In this document: one piece after another, positions 19,466-31,860 of the stretch
How positions within the stretch are numbered: position 1 is the stretch's first letter
Layout of the letters: every line of letters starts with the position of its first letter
Source: Narthecium ossifragum
Lineage: Eukaryota > Streptophyta > Magnoliopsida > Dioscoreales > Nartheciaceae
Length of the DNA stretch: 64,000 nt
Direction: 5' to 3'
NCBI GenBank assembly: GCA_963920575.1
Contig: OY986967.1
Location: forward strand, 18,208,094 to 18,272,093
The notes under the pieces: generated by a model
The model's input: only the letters and a program-made list of their open reading frames with translations
Told to the model about the DNA's origin: nothing
Databases searched by the model: none
Program-made: the position numbers and the translations under genes

Positions 19466-21176
19466 TGTCACGCCCCGACCCGCGTAGGCCCAACCGGGCC
19501 GGGCGACGCGAACCGGAACCTAACCTACTGCGAAAATTTTGGCGAGGTTTCCCTCTAATCGTAGTGGTCTCCCTAGCAATTCATAATCATCATGTATTAT
19601 ACAAACAATCATAAACCTAAAAACACTGAACTGGATATAATACAAATCCTCAAAACAGGGAAATTATACATTTAACACTCCCGTAGGAGACTATCTATAA
19701 CAAAAGGGTAAAAACTGAGATCGCCGCTCCTCAAGCACCACCAAACGCTGCCACGTCACCAAACACCTGCCCGGTAGGGGCGACCGAAGAAGAGCTAGCG
19801 CCAGCACCTGCAAAACACAGCCCGGGTAGGAGTGAGCACTAAGTTCAGCAGGGACACTACACTACGACACGCACAAGGGAGGGAACACAACAGTGTCACC
19901 CCTAAGCAAAGCCTGGATGTATACAGAGGTCCCATAACCCCACCGGACGTCCTAGAATGCAGGCTCCCAGCACTGCGGACTCACAGCAGGACCGTGAACA
20001 CTACTGGCGGGACAAGGCACCGCTGAGTGGGCACACCCCCCACTCAAGAGTCAAAGACTGCCGGACACCGGCTACACCTCAGGACTCGGATCGAGGCCGA
20101 CACGACCTCTAAACATCAAACAACATGTATTCAGGTCATCTAACCCTATCATCGATATCGACTGAATACTACAAATCGAGTCATGGACCAAGCTACCCGC
20201 AACGATCCTAGAGCTAGATCCGGACTACCCGAAAGCCCCGGATCGGCGGTCAACCCGCCGCCAGCATCCTACTCTTATGCAGCTAATGCGCAACACAATG
20301 CATGCTATGAACATGCGTAGGATAGTACATGTAAGCATGCAACAATATGTGATGATATATAACAAGGTCTGGGCACGACACCCTACTGGCCTAGGGTGGT
20401 GAACATGTAAGTAAGGTCTAGGAGCTGCTGTAGTGGTACCACCACCAACTGCCAGCAGTCCACCACAATACCTGCATCGGGAAGCAGCCCTGCAAACAAC
20501 AGCTCACAGATATCACAGATAAAGCCCTCGGCGCACGCCGGCATGCAAGGCTAAGGAAAGCTGTAGGGCTACCCGCCCGTTTATTCTAAACATCTCGGGA
20601 GTCATCACTCCCCCGGTTCACCACTGCCCCTATTATAGGGCTAGCATGCTTAAACATATGTACAAGGTATAAAGCGGTAAGGGAAAACCGACATACCAAG
20701 CCCCGCGGGCAAAAGCCATGAAAAATCCTCTCTGCTACTAAAGGATCGATCTTTACCTAAGAAAAGATCGATCTTTCAAGTAACAAAGAGCCTTCCCTCA
20801 CTGTCAAACTAAAGAAGATCGATCCTTCTTCTCAGGAAGATCGATCTTTCTCGAGACAGAGGGCACCCTTCTTGTCGCGCCAAAAAAGATCGATCCTTCC
20901 TCCCAGGAAGATCGATCCTCCTCGCGACGCAAGGTAACCATGCTACCCAAGACCCAGGATCGATCATCTCCAAGCAGAGAATCGATCCTTCATCGGGCGC
21001 AGCATGACCAACCCAGAGGGATCGATCCTTCCTCTAGAAGGATCGATCCGGATGGGTTCTCCGGCGACCGAACGGCGAGAAATACCGCCGAAAAATGCTA
21101 GCAAACCCCTTAAAACTTTGGGATTTGGTAGATCAAGGGACCACGAGTCCAAAACCGGTGGAATCACAGCAAACAT

Positions 21177-21201
21177 GTATATATATATATATATATATAT
21201 T
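21177..21201. repeat. (TA)n microsatellite in an LTR
   Basis: About twelve TA units inside the reverse family B LTR. Confidence 0.9.
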
Positions 21202-21513
21202 AACAGATCTAAGCAAAAGATCACAATTAAACCGGAAAAACTTTCAAACTCGAAAAGATGTAGGTAGGATCCCTACCTATGCAATAGCAGCTTCAATCCA
21301 AGCTACTAGGCCTTGGATCTTCCTCAAGCTCCTTCAAAATCGACAGATCTGAGCTCAAGATCCACGGATTTCAAAAGGATTTGAGAAAATCCGCTGAGTC
21401 CGCTTTATAGGCGGACGAACCGACCTATGAGGGATCGATCTCTTCTCAAAAGAAGATCGATCTCTCACGACGAACTCAGCTTGACTTTCTGGCATAAGGA
21501 GATCGATCTCTTA

Positions 21514-23939
21514 TGTGAGGGCCCGTCCCTCAGACCTGGCTCGACCGCGTGGGTCGAGAGCCGGTTTCCTATTGGTTTGGTTCCGCGTCGGGCACGATCG
21601 GGCGATCGTGTGGCGGTTTTGGACCCCGGGGGCATTTTGGTAAATATGCCCTCTGGTGGTTGGTTTCACACCCGCGTTCCACACACTGACTTTGATCGAT
21701 GTATGTGTTTGATTAGAATCCCTAGGGTGCGTCCGATCGGAGGATCGGAGCTCGATCGGGAAAGATCGATTTAGACGGCTGAGATAGATTTGGAATTTCT
21801 ATATAAGGCATGTCTCTTTCTTCTCTTTCGTTCTCTTCTTCTCCTGTCGTTTTCTCCTCTCTCTCTCCTTCGGCTGAGCTAGGGTTGGAGACTTCGGCTT
21901 TCGGAGCTTGGATCTTGGCGGCTCGGCTGGTGGCACGCGTGGAGGAGCTACCCTACTTGCTCAGGTAGGTGAATCTACCTCGATCCTTGGATCGGGTTCT
22001 CCTAGGATAGGTTTTATGCACTTTCGGTGTAGGAATACTTGTTAGAATGCTATGTATCTCTTTGTGCATGTAGTATGAAGGATTTGAAGCATTCCTACCT
22101 TGCCTTTTCCGTATTCTAACGGTTGGTTTCCGTATTATCGCCATTTTGTCGGTTTTTGTCCATTTGGACATAGATAGGAGATTTAACCGTCAAAAGCTGG
22201 TTTTCTTCATTTCATTAGCTTCCTCATTGCTAAATACTCTTGCTTGCAAAGTTTCATCTTATTCCAACATGATTTGATCCTTGAAATCCAAGAAATTGGA
22301 TTTCTGGCACTGTTCTGAAGAACTGTGCTTAAGGCTCGACGGTCGATCGGTGCATCGACCGTCAAGTGTTGTTTTACACTTTCTGGGCATGGCGGTCGAC
22401 CGTCGGATCGACCGTCGCATCGACCGTCAGGCTCTGTCGGGATTTTAGCCTCCCACGGTCGATGGGTCGATCGACCGTGGGTTCTCTCTCTTTTTCATCC
22501 TGCCTCACGGTCGACCGTCGGATCGACCGTCGCATCGTCCGTGAGGCTCTGTCTCGTTTTGGGCTCCCGACGGTCGATGGGCTGATCGACCGTCGCCCAT
22601 GTGGCTTTCCTCGTTTTGGCCTCACGGTCGATCGGTGGATCGACCGTGACATCGTCCGTGGTCTCACGGTCGATCCCCGGATCGACCGTGACATCGTCCG
22701 TGACCCCTTGGACTTGGTTTTCTGGCTTATCTTGGATGGATTTGATTTGGGATTAGTATCTAAACATGTTGGGAAGCATGTAGGGGGATTTGATGAGGTT
22801 TTCAAAGGATTTTCATCGGGTTTGAGAATCGATTCGAGTAACTCTCTTTTTGGGTAAATCTATGGCTTTGTTTGCATTTAAAACATGTGTGATTGTAGTT
22901 AAATGCTTAGTTGATTGTCTAGCCATTAACTAGCTATGAGTGCTAGTTAATGAGGAATTGTGGAACCTTAGCCTCTTGCCGGCGAGTGCCGAGGGCCATT
23001 GTATATCTGTTGAACTTGTAACTGATGATGTGACATATAGAGACATCTAGGATAGATGTTTGCCTAGGCCCATGCATTGTGTGCATTAGAGGCATTTGAG
23101 GTTAGGCGGGTGATGGTTTGGGTCGCCGATCCGAGGCTCTCGGGTAGCTCGGATCTAGCCTTAGGACCGTGGATGGGTAGTCAGGAGTAGGGTGTGATTG
23201 TATGATCAAGTCTTTTGTGATTGAGGATGGCGATAGTTGACTTGATAAGTGTTCGAGGTTTAGAGGTCGTGCTGTCTTCCAAAGCCAAGTGCTAAGGATG
23301 GATGTTGATGCGTCCCTGACGTGTTTCCCCAAGGCTTGGTATTCCAGCTTGGGTAAGGGTGATCTTGCATGTTACTGTTCCTTGGCCTCCTGGTAACATG
23401 TTCAGGAGAGAGGTTTCATGACAGGAGCCCTTGTGACATCAACTGGGTTATGGGACCCGTGGCATCCGTTAGACTTAGGCTGGGAGACAACACTGTTGTT
23501 GTTTTCCTCCCTTCAGTGTGCAGTAGAGTAGAACCCTACTGAGCTTATCGCTCACTCCTATCCGGGATGCGTTTGCAGGTGCAGGCGGCAGTTCTTCTTC
23601 GGTGGAGCCGGCAGGATCGGCCTTCGGCGGCGCGAGTACATCCAGAGGCGCTTGAGGTTGCTGGAGGATTACCTGTTGTACCTTTTTTCATATACATGTA
23701 TATGATGTAAACTTCTGAGGATTTTGGAGTATTGTATTATATCTGTCTCTTGGAAGCTTTTGTATTAAATCTGATCTGTACAACTTGATGATATATTAAA
23801 ATTGAATCACTTTCGCCTCTGGAATACAACTGTTAAACTTATCCGTCCTTTCCACTTTGTACTGCGCCGATTGGAGATGTATAGTGATAGGAACCCTCAC
23901 GCCCCGTCCTGGATGGGTTTTCTAGGTCGGGGTGTGACA
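21514..23939 (+). mobile_element. Solo LTR, family C, nested, 2426 bp
   Basis: TGTGAGGGCCCGTCCC at the left, CTAGGTCGGGGTGTGACA at the right, with the duplication TCTTA at 21509-21513 and 23940-23944. Instead of a GATCGATC array it has a CGGTCGAC / TCGACCGTC array at 22325-22700. A conserved GCCTCCTGGTAACATG motif near 23390 recurs at 31572 and 46640 and defines family C. Being inside the 19466-24172 LTR, it is younger than that one. Confidence 0.9.
22325..22705. repeat. Palindrome-rich CGGTCGA / TCGACCG array
   Basis: Repeats of CGGTCGAnCG(G)ATCGACCGT with 25-70-bp spacers, for example at 22329-22362, 22393-22432, 22507-22543 and 22626-22700. Pairs CGGTCGA...TCGACCG form perfect short stems. 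The long frames over it are not genes. Confidence 0.85.
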
Positions 23940-24172
23940 TCTTAGCCCAAGAAGATCGATCTTATTTGTGCTGAAAGCTAAACTTGGGCAAGAACTCAAG
24001 CCCAAGCCCGGATCTTTCGATCCCGGGTCCCACTAACCATTCTAGCCAAACATTACCACAAACATGGTCAGTGTGTGCACACGCGAGTGTGAAACAAGTC
24101 GACAAGGTGCAATTTACCAAATTGCCCTTGCGGTCCACAACGAGCCACAGAGTAGAGGGACGGGTCCTCACA

Positions 24173-24617
24173 CCTTCTCCCGGTCTTCTTCCTCGATCTC
24201 TTCCTCCCTTCTTCTCCGACGCCGGCGATCCCCCTTTCTCCTCCCACTCCCACTCCCTTCCCCCTTCTTTCTCGTCTCTCTCTCTCTCTTCCTCAGATCC
24301 AGCCGGTGAGGTGAGGATGAAGAGAGAGAAGAAACCATCGGGAGAGAAGAAGAAGAGAGGTAGGTGGGGGCAGGTGGGGGGTTTTGCATAAAACCCCCGC
24401 AAATACCCCATTTTACATGAAAATCCCTCTAATCCTGGGATTCCTAATCCCAGGATAAATCTTATCCTAGCCCGGGATAAGACCCTGTTTGGGTGTTATC
24501 CCGGGATTGGTGCAACTAATCCCGGGATTGGTTGCACCAATCCCAGAACCAAACAGGGCGCGTTTGGCGGATAATAATGGGGTTAAGGGGGTTAACCCGC
24601 TTAACCCCGTTTCTTAC
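24173..24617. mobile_element. Right part of the 6.4-kb segment with MITE ends
   Basis: After the LTR, 24173-24400 is pyrimidine- then purine-rich. 24480-24560 has CCCGGGATTGGTGCAACTAA with an inverted copy, and 24561-24638 is a short palindrome GGGGTTAAGGGGGTTAACCC of the GTTTGG...CCAAAC family. Confidence 0.4.
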
Positions 24618-24721
24618 CCCCGTTGCCAAACCCGTTATACATATAAGGTGAGCGAGTGCATGTATATATAAACCCGTCACATTTGTATATTATATAATAT
24701 ATACTATTTTATACAAGACTT
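24618..24721 (+). repeat. 103-bp direct repeat, right copy
   Basis: Pairs with 18119-18221, including about 85 bp beyond the MITE-like end, so the similarity is not just two copies of one MITE. Confidence 0.8.
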
Positions 24722-25315
24722 CAGTTAGTTGTCATTTGTAGAAGACACAAGTGGATAATGGTATGTATGATCTTTGTACATATGTGATTTATGACGCATT
24801 TTGCTAGGAATTGGTATGTTGATTGTTAATATTTAATGCAAGTGGATTAAAGATATGCGGGTAGAGGTCTCAAAGGGTTAACATGTAGCGGGAAAACTTA
24901 AATGTCATGTTATATTAAGTTAGGAGACGTCGTAATAGACATGAGATAATTATTTGGTTTTTATCTCTTATTGTGTTACTTTTATTTTGTAGTTTAAATT
25001 TAAATTTTGCTGAATTTAGTTTATATATTCATTTCATATTATAGTCGGTTGTATGAACAGAATATGAGAAATCAGCAATTTTTTTATGTGATGACAATTT
25101 AATATAAAATAGATCATGTTTTGTGTTTTAAGTCCAATTTTTAACTATTAATATCTATTTATTGATTTTTTTTTAAAAAAAATAAGTTTTCTTGAGGCGA
25201 GATGGGGCGACGCAAGGTTGTGTGGGGGAAGGGTTGTGATATTTTTAAATGAGATGGGGATGGGCCAATAAAATTACCATGTAATGACTCATGGGGCAGG
25301 TTTGGGTCAAGTTTT
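24722..25315. other. AT-rich spacer, no gene seen
   Basis: No open frame of note and no element ends. Confidence 0.5.
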
Positions 25316-25323
25316 CTCCTAAT

Positions 25324-26628
25324 TAGAGGTGTCTAAAAAGCCCAAAAAGGCCGGCCTGGTACGGGTCCGGCCTGGGCCCGCCAGGGCCTTAGCCCAGTCT
25401 GGTCGGGGTGTTGGCCCTGTTGGACCGAGCTAATTCGGGTTTAGGGCCGGACCAGGGCCCAATAGTCTAAACCCGGTCTGGCCCGCCCCGGTCCGGGTTT
25501 TAAAGAAAAGATTTACCCGGACACACCAACCACATATGATGAGCGCCGAGCGGTGCTTCTCATGGTCACCGTCGGTGGAGATGGCCGGCGGCGGGGCTAT
25601 TAGAAAGGGTTTAGGGAGGGCAGAGAGAAGGGGGGGCGGATGAGGGTCTTGTGGAGGCGAGCGTTGCTCTGATCGCTGCCGTGCATCTACCCTGCGGCAT
25701 CTGGCTCATCGCCGCCCGCATCCGGGGGAAGAGCGGTAGGAAGGCAGCATCTGGTTCATCGCCGCTCGCATCCGGGGGAAGAGCTCGTAGGCGGTCTCTA
25801 CACCGCCCGATCCCGGCCCCGACGTCTTCGCCGTGCCCAAGCTTCACCGACCTCACCGTCATCCACGACGCTCGCAAAACCTCCGTCCATGATCCCGGTC
25901 TCAAGTCTCTCCCTCCTGCTCCACCTCATCCCCGGTCGCCCCGATCCAGCCACCTCGACGCTGGTCGCCCCGATCCACCCGATCCCCTTGGAAGACGGCC
26001 GCGAGCGAGGGCCTCTCCGCTTCCCGTCACCCCGATCCCGGCTTCACGAGCGGTTGGATCCCCTTACTCGTGTGCCTATGCCAGTGAGCTCTGCCTCTAA
26101 TGGCGTTCACCATCTTCATCTCTCTTATCATCCTTTCCGCCACCGCCTCCAGCGACGTTGAGCGACCTCTCCTTCCTCTCGATCGACCCCTCCACCCATC
26201 TCCTCTACTCCTACTCGCCCATCCTCCACGCCTTCGCCGCCCGTCTGCTCCCACGCCTTCGCCGCTCGTCTGCTCCCACGCTTTCATCGTCCGTCTGCCC
26301 CCACGCCTTCGGTCACCCCGATCAAGCCACCTTGATGTTGGTCGCCCCAATCAGAGTCGGAGCGGAGTCTCCGATCGGGGAGAGAGGTGGGTCCTGATCC
26401 TCTTTTTTTTTTTTTTTAAAGAACTGGACCGGGTCTAATCCGGCTCGGTCCGGTCCAACCCGGTCTCCAAGCCGGGCAGGGCCATAACTGGGCCAGACCG
26501 GGTGGAAGGCCTATTGGGCCCGGTACTGGCCCAACCCGGTCCGGATGCTTATAAGGCTCAGGGCGGGTGTTGCCTCTAACCCGGACCAGCCCGGGTGTAA
26601 GCCAGGCCGACCTGGATAGGCACCCCTG
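25324..26628. mobile_element. hAT-like non-autonomous element, 1305 bp
   Basis: Perfect 8-bp target duplication CTCCTAAT at 25316-25323 and 26629-26636. Inverted ends TAGAGGTGTCTA and (reverse-complemented) CAGGGGTGCCTA, followed by GGCCGGCCTGG and AGGTCGGCCTGG. Sub-terminal regions are CCGGTCTGGCCCG-type repeats. The interior 25550-26400 is GC-rich with open frames on both strands but no transposase and no protein I recognise. Confidence 0.85.
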
Positions 26629-26636
26629 CTCCTAAT

Positions 26637-26886
26637 GGGGTGGGTTTAGGGTGGGAAAAACCCGTCCCAACCCGCCCCATCGCCATCCCTAATTGCGTCT
26701 CCGATGAAGACCACTGGCTTGATCCAATATACTATTACCTAATATTCCATTAGGCCTCGTTTAGTTTGGGAATAAGTGGGGAATAACCTCTTTATTCCCA
26801 TACTTAACCTCAAACAGGATGGGATTAGATTAGGTGGAATAAGGTGGGCCCACATGTATGGAGGGATAAGGATGCACGTTAACCCG
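26637..26886. other. Host DNA left of the nested LTR block
   Basis: A GGCCTCGTTTAGTTTGGGAA sequence at 26754-26773 looks like a MITE or Harbinger end. The same host sequence resumes at 50506 after one copy of ACCCG. Confidence 0.4.
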
Positions 26887-28951
26887 TGTGAGGACCCGTA
26901 CCTCCAACCCTGTCTGACCTCGTTAGGTCGAGGGTCTGGTTTTGTGGTTTGGCTCGGTTGGCCTTGGGACGCGATCGGTTGATCGCATCGTTGTTTTTGA
27001 CCCATGGGCATTTTGGTAAATTTGCTACCTGGTGGTCGGTTTCACACCCGCGTTGCACTTACTGCCTTTGATTGATGTATGTGATTGATTAGAACCTTAA
27101 GGGCGCTTCCAATCGGAAGATCGGAGCTCGATCGGGAGAGATCGAATCGGACGGTTGTGATCGATTCCAGCTTTCTATAAATAGCGCTTTCTTTTCTCTC
27201 CTCTCTCTCTCCTTGTGGGCTGCCGACTGGAGCTTTGGGCTGCGGCTTTTCGGCGTGGATCCGCGGCGATCAGAGTTGAGGATCTCGTAGATCGTCTGCT
27301 TGTTGCTACATGTAGGTGTTTCTACCCAATTCCTATGAGATGGTAACCTAGGATCGCCTTTTTGTGATTTGTGGCTGTTGTGTGCATTGAAATGCTTTGA
27401 TTTTCGGTATTCTTATTCCTTAGCATGTTTAGAAGCTAGTTATGGTTCATTTCTGTATTCTGTCAGACGGATTCCGTATTTTTGTCGGTTTTTCGACGGG
27501 GTCGGAATCAGATCTGATATTTCACGATCTGAGTTTGGTTTTTATTGCATGAATGAATTTCCCACCATCAAATAGACCTTCATGCAAAGTTTGAATGGAT
27601 TCCATCGCTGTTTGATAGATCAAATCCAACAAATTCAGTTTTTCATCGGTTTCGTCGGCTTTCGGACCATTTGATTTAATTCGGAGGATTTGATCATCCA
27701 AAGTTGGATTTATTAGTGTCATTAGATTCCCCAGATCCAATTGCACATGCCTACCAAGTTTGGTTTGATTTCGATACGTTTTGATAGATTAAATCCAAGA
27801 AATTGGATCTCAGGCACTATTCACTCTTCTCTGCCGAGTATGAAGGATCGATCATTTGGATGAAATGATCGATCACTTCCGTTGAAGTGTTCTGCTCCGT
27901 CTGAAGAAGATCGATCTTCTTGGGACAAGAAGATCGATCTTTTCTTGACAGAGGGTGTGTTTGAGGATGATCGATCCTCTAGTGCCAGAGGATCGATCCA
28001 TCTCCCCAGACAGAACGCCATCCTGAGGGTGAAGGAAGATCGATTCCTCCTTCCCAGGCAGGGAACACCCTTAAGGATCACCCCTCTTGAGAGGGATCAC
28101 CCATGTGAATGATCGATCATCTTGGGTAAGATGAATGATCCTTTATATGCTGATTTGTATAATTGATCCGAATTTGATGTTTTCGGTTTCTTTTCGACCC
28201 GGATTTCTCGTGTGACTTTCCCGATAATAGATAAGGATTATTATAATATTTTAATTGGGATTTTAATGGGTTTATCCTCAGATTACGCCGTGATTTATAT
28301 TCCGAATCGGTTTACCGATTTTTACCAGTTTTCAAGCAGTTTCCCGATAAAGCATGTTATACCTATATAAATATAGTTTGTGATTGCTCTATCGTTTTAT
28401 GGTTAACCGGGGAAGTGATGACCCCCGGGAATGTTTAGTATAAATGGGCCGAAGGTGTGCCCTGCTTGCCTAGTATAGATTTACTGTTTTGATTAATAGC
28501 CCCGCTAATTGCCGGCGTGCGCCGGGGGCGTAACCCGTTGTACTGGTAGATTATATATCTTGTATGTGTGCCTTGTTGGCTTGGCCGGGGTTGTATCCCC
28601 TTATAGCAATTTCGGTTGACGACTGTGGACGCCGTTGTAATGCTGAAATTTCCTATGTTGTTGTTGCTTGGCCGTTGGCCAGTTACCTGAGGGGTAACTG
28701 TGGAACCTTAGTCTTTTAGGTGTCGGAGAGCACTGAAGACTATTGTATATATGTGTTTATCGCTTTGCTCTAATCATTGTATTGGTAGCATAGCATATCT
28801 GTATCTGAGACCCTTGCTATGCTCACCCCCTTGGCTAGCTATAGGCTATGCCTAGCCCTGTATAATGGATGTCATGTTGTTGCATGCTTATATCTCTTTA
28901 TATGTGCATGAGCATTGCATGCATTTTGTTTGCATTAGAGCATAAGGCTAG

Positions 28952-31274
28952 TGTCGCGCCCCGACCCGCGAAAGCCCAACCGGGCTGGGCGACGCGAACC
29001 GGAACCTAACTAAATGCGGAAATAAAGGCGAGGGGTCCCCCAACTTACTGATTTAATTAAACAATTCATAAACACCCATGAATAATACAATAATTTTAAA
29101 CCTCAAAAGATATAATATAATATTCAAAAACTTCAAAGGGGTTACAACAGTTTATACATTATACTCCCGTAGGAGACTAACTATAACAAAAGTGTAGAAA
29201 GGGATCATCGGTCCTCAAACCCCGCCAGACGCCGCCGCGCCACCAAACACCTGCCCGGTAGGGGCTACTGAAGAAGAGCTGGCGCCTGCACCTGCAAAAC
29301 GCAGCCCGGGTAGGAGGGAGCATAAAGCTCAGTAGGGTTCTACACTACGTCACACAGAAGGAAGGGGAACGCAAGAGTGTCACCCTCAAGTAAGACCTGG
29401 GTGTATACAGGGGTCCCATAACCCCACCGCATGTCCCTGAGGCCCACGAACATGGTTGCACTCAGTAGCAGGAAACAACACTATTGGCCCACAAGCAGGT
29501 ACCAGCACTGCAGGCGGGAAACTGCACCGCTAAGTAGTCAACCTCTCTACTCAAGGGTCAACACAGTGGAACACGGGCTACACCTCAACATCATGACTCA
29601 AGGCCGACACGACCTCTATAATCACCAAGCAACATGTGTACCAGTCATCTAAGCCTATCATCAAATTCGACTGGACACCACAATTCAAACCGGGTCCTGA
29701 CTACCCAACCCCGGTCCTAGGGCTAAATCAGAGCTTCCAGCCTCGGAACGGCGATCCACAAATCACCCACGCCCTAACCTTATGCAACTAATGCACAACA
29801 GAGAATGCATGCTATGAACATACACAAGCAAGAGGAAAAGCATGCAACAGTATGTCAAGGCATCATACAAGTCCAACATGATCGCTGCAGCGGTACTACC
29901 AACCGCTGCCAGCCGATCCGCAGCGATCCCGGCATTACGACGGTACCACGACCGTCAACCGCGGACTCCTGCAACGGGAAGCAACCCCGAAAACTTCGAT
30001 GAACAGTAAAAATATATTATTATAATCCGAGCTTATAATATCTTATTCAAAACACCAAAATGTTCTCTACAAGCAGCCAGTTGACTCCGTCGATTCGACG
30101 CCCAAACGACGTTGGATTAAAGATCCAACTTAGATACTAGTAGATCTATATTCCAAGATCAACATATCCAAAATCCAGAATCATTCAATGGCTAGATTAA
30201 CGGGTAAACACTGATCAAAACCACTAATCAAACTAACTTGTTAATTAATTGCTGCAACGCAGCCCTCCAGCAATAAATTCATAACAAATCGTAGGAAAAT
30301 CAGAAAAATAAGAAATAAGATGGAATGGAGAGCTAGCTCATAGATCTACAACTCTTGTATTCAACAAAACCCAAGATCATGCTTGTACAAGCCGAAAAAC
30401 TCGCCGCAAGCCGGCTGTTCTTCATGAACAGCAGAAAACCGGAAAATCCACGATTAATCATGCATAAATCCTACTCAAAACTCATCCAAAGATCATGAAA
30501 CTTAAAACAGAAACTCTACTAGGAAAGATACATCTAATAATAAGAAGATCAACAGATCCAACGGTTGGATTAAGAGAATCCCATTAATTAACTCATGTAG
30601 GTAGAACACCTACCTAACAGCGCTTTCCTCGGCTGATTCCCCACGAGTTGATCACCAACAAGGTTCCAAACCACTTCAGGGATCTTCCTCTCGTTGTCAC
30701 GGATCCAATGAGCTTTAGAACGCCCAAAACGGTGGCCGGAGGAGGGAGAACGGAGGAGAGGAAGATGGGCTGCCGGAAGAAAAACAGAGCAAAACAGAAC
30801 CGGGAAGAAGAGAGAAAGAAGGGAGAAGAAGAGAAGGAAGAAGAGGAAGAGAAGAGAAGGAGAAGGTAGGGGAAGGCCGGGGAAGGTGGGGGAAGGTCGG
30901 GGAAGGTCGGGGAAGGTGAAGGAGAGGACCTCTCCTTTGACAACGGAGAGCAACGGCCACGGCCGTCCTCGCAAACCCAACTGCCCAACCTGCTCTGCTA
31001 ACGAGTCCGAGTAGCGATCGATCGCTCAAGGGCCGTAAGCTGCCCAAAAGCAAGCTTCAGCGCGCCCGAGCTGGGATCTTCCGATCCCAGGTCCACCTAA
31101 CCATTCTAATCAAGCACTAACACAAACAAGGTCAGTGTGTGCACACGCGGGTGTGAAGCAAACCAACAAGGCGCAATTTACCAAATTGCCCTTGCGGTCC
31201 ACAACGAGCCACGGGCCCGACCCAGGCGGTCGACCCAGGCGGTCGACCCAGGAATAGAGGGACATGTCCTCACA
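28952..31274 (-). mobile_element. Solo LTR, family B, reverse, 2323 bp
   Basis: TGTCGCGCCCCGACCCG at the left, AGGGACATGTCCTCACA at the right, duplication GCTAG at 28947-28951 and 31275-31279. It has the TCCCGTAGGAGACTAACTA motif and a purine-rich stretch at 30740-30930 (GGGGAAGGTCGG repeats). Only one degenerate GATCGATC region (31014-31022), so the array is lost or absent. Sits inside the 26887 LTR. Confidence 0.9.
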
Positions 31275-31860
31275 GCTAGGGTGTGGGTGAATAGGGTCTT
31301 CGCCGATCCGAGACTCTCGGGTAGCTCGGATCTAGCTCTAGGACCGTGGTTGGGTAGCAAGGACTAGGGCGTGATTGTTATGCCAAATCTCTGTATTCTC
31401 GAGGATGGGTCTAGTTGGCTACTATCTGTTGCTTGAGGTTTAGAGGTCGTGGTGCTTCTCCAATGGCAAGCGCTAAGGATGGGTGTCGATGCGTTCCCGA
31501 CGTGGGACCCCAAGGCATGGGAATCCTGCTTGGATAAAGGTGATCCTGCATGTTACTGTTCCGTGGCCTCCTGGTAAGATGTTCAGGAGAGAGGTTTCAT
31601 GTCAGGAGTCCTTGGGACATCGATAGGGGTTGTGGGACCCCGTGGCATTCCTTAAGCTTAGACGGAGAGACATCACATTTGTTGTTTTCCTCTCTTCAGT
31701 GTGCCGTAGAGTAGAACCCTACTGAGCTTATTGCTCACTCCTACCCGGGCTGCGTTTGTAGGTGCAGGCGCCAACTCATCCTCGATGGTTTCAGCTGGAT
31801 CAGGTCTTGGCGGCCTGTCGACTTCCGGAGGTGTTTGAGGTCTCCGAGGGACTGATGTAT

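Larger units (their letters stand above)
19466..24172 (-). mobile_element. Solo LTR, family B, reverse, split by a younger solo LTR
   Basis: Starts TGTCACGCCCCGACCCG and ends GGGACGGGTCCTCACA, the reverse complement of the other LTR termini. The 5-bp duplication CCTTC is at 19461-19465 and 24173-24177. Removing the nested LTR (21514-23939) leaves about 2276 bp. Thirteen GATCGATC palindromes lie at 20741-21510 and 23950, mostly in AAGATCGATCTT or AGGATCGATCCT context. A TCCCGTAGGAGAC motif near 19680 is shared with the LTRs at 28952, 35874 and 42163 and defines family B. Confidence 0.9.

Noticed and set aside
22366..22857. 163-codon plus frame and 143-codon minus frame
   Set aside because: Produced by the CGGTCGAC/TCGACCG array, which is open in several frames because it has few A/T-rich words.
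25651..26438. Proline- and arginine-rich frames inside the hAT element
   Set aside because: GC-rich repeat translation on both strands with no transposase motif (no hAT dimerisation or BED-type features).
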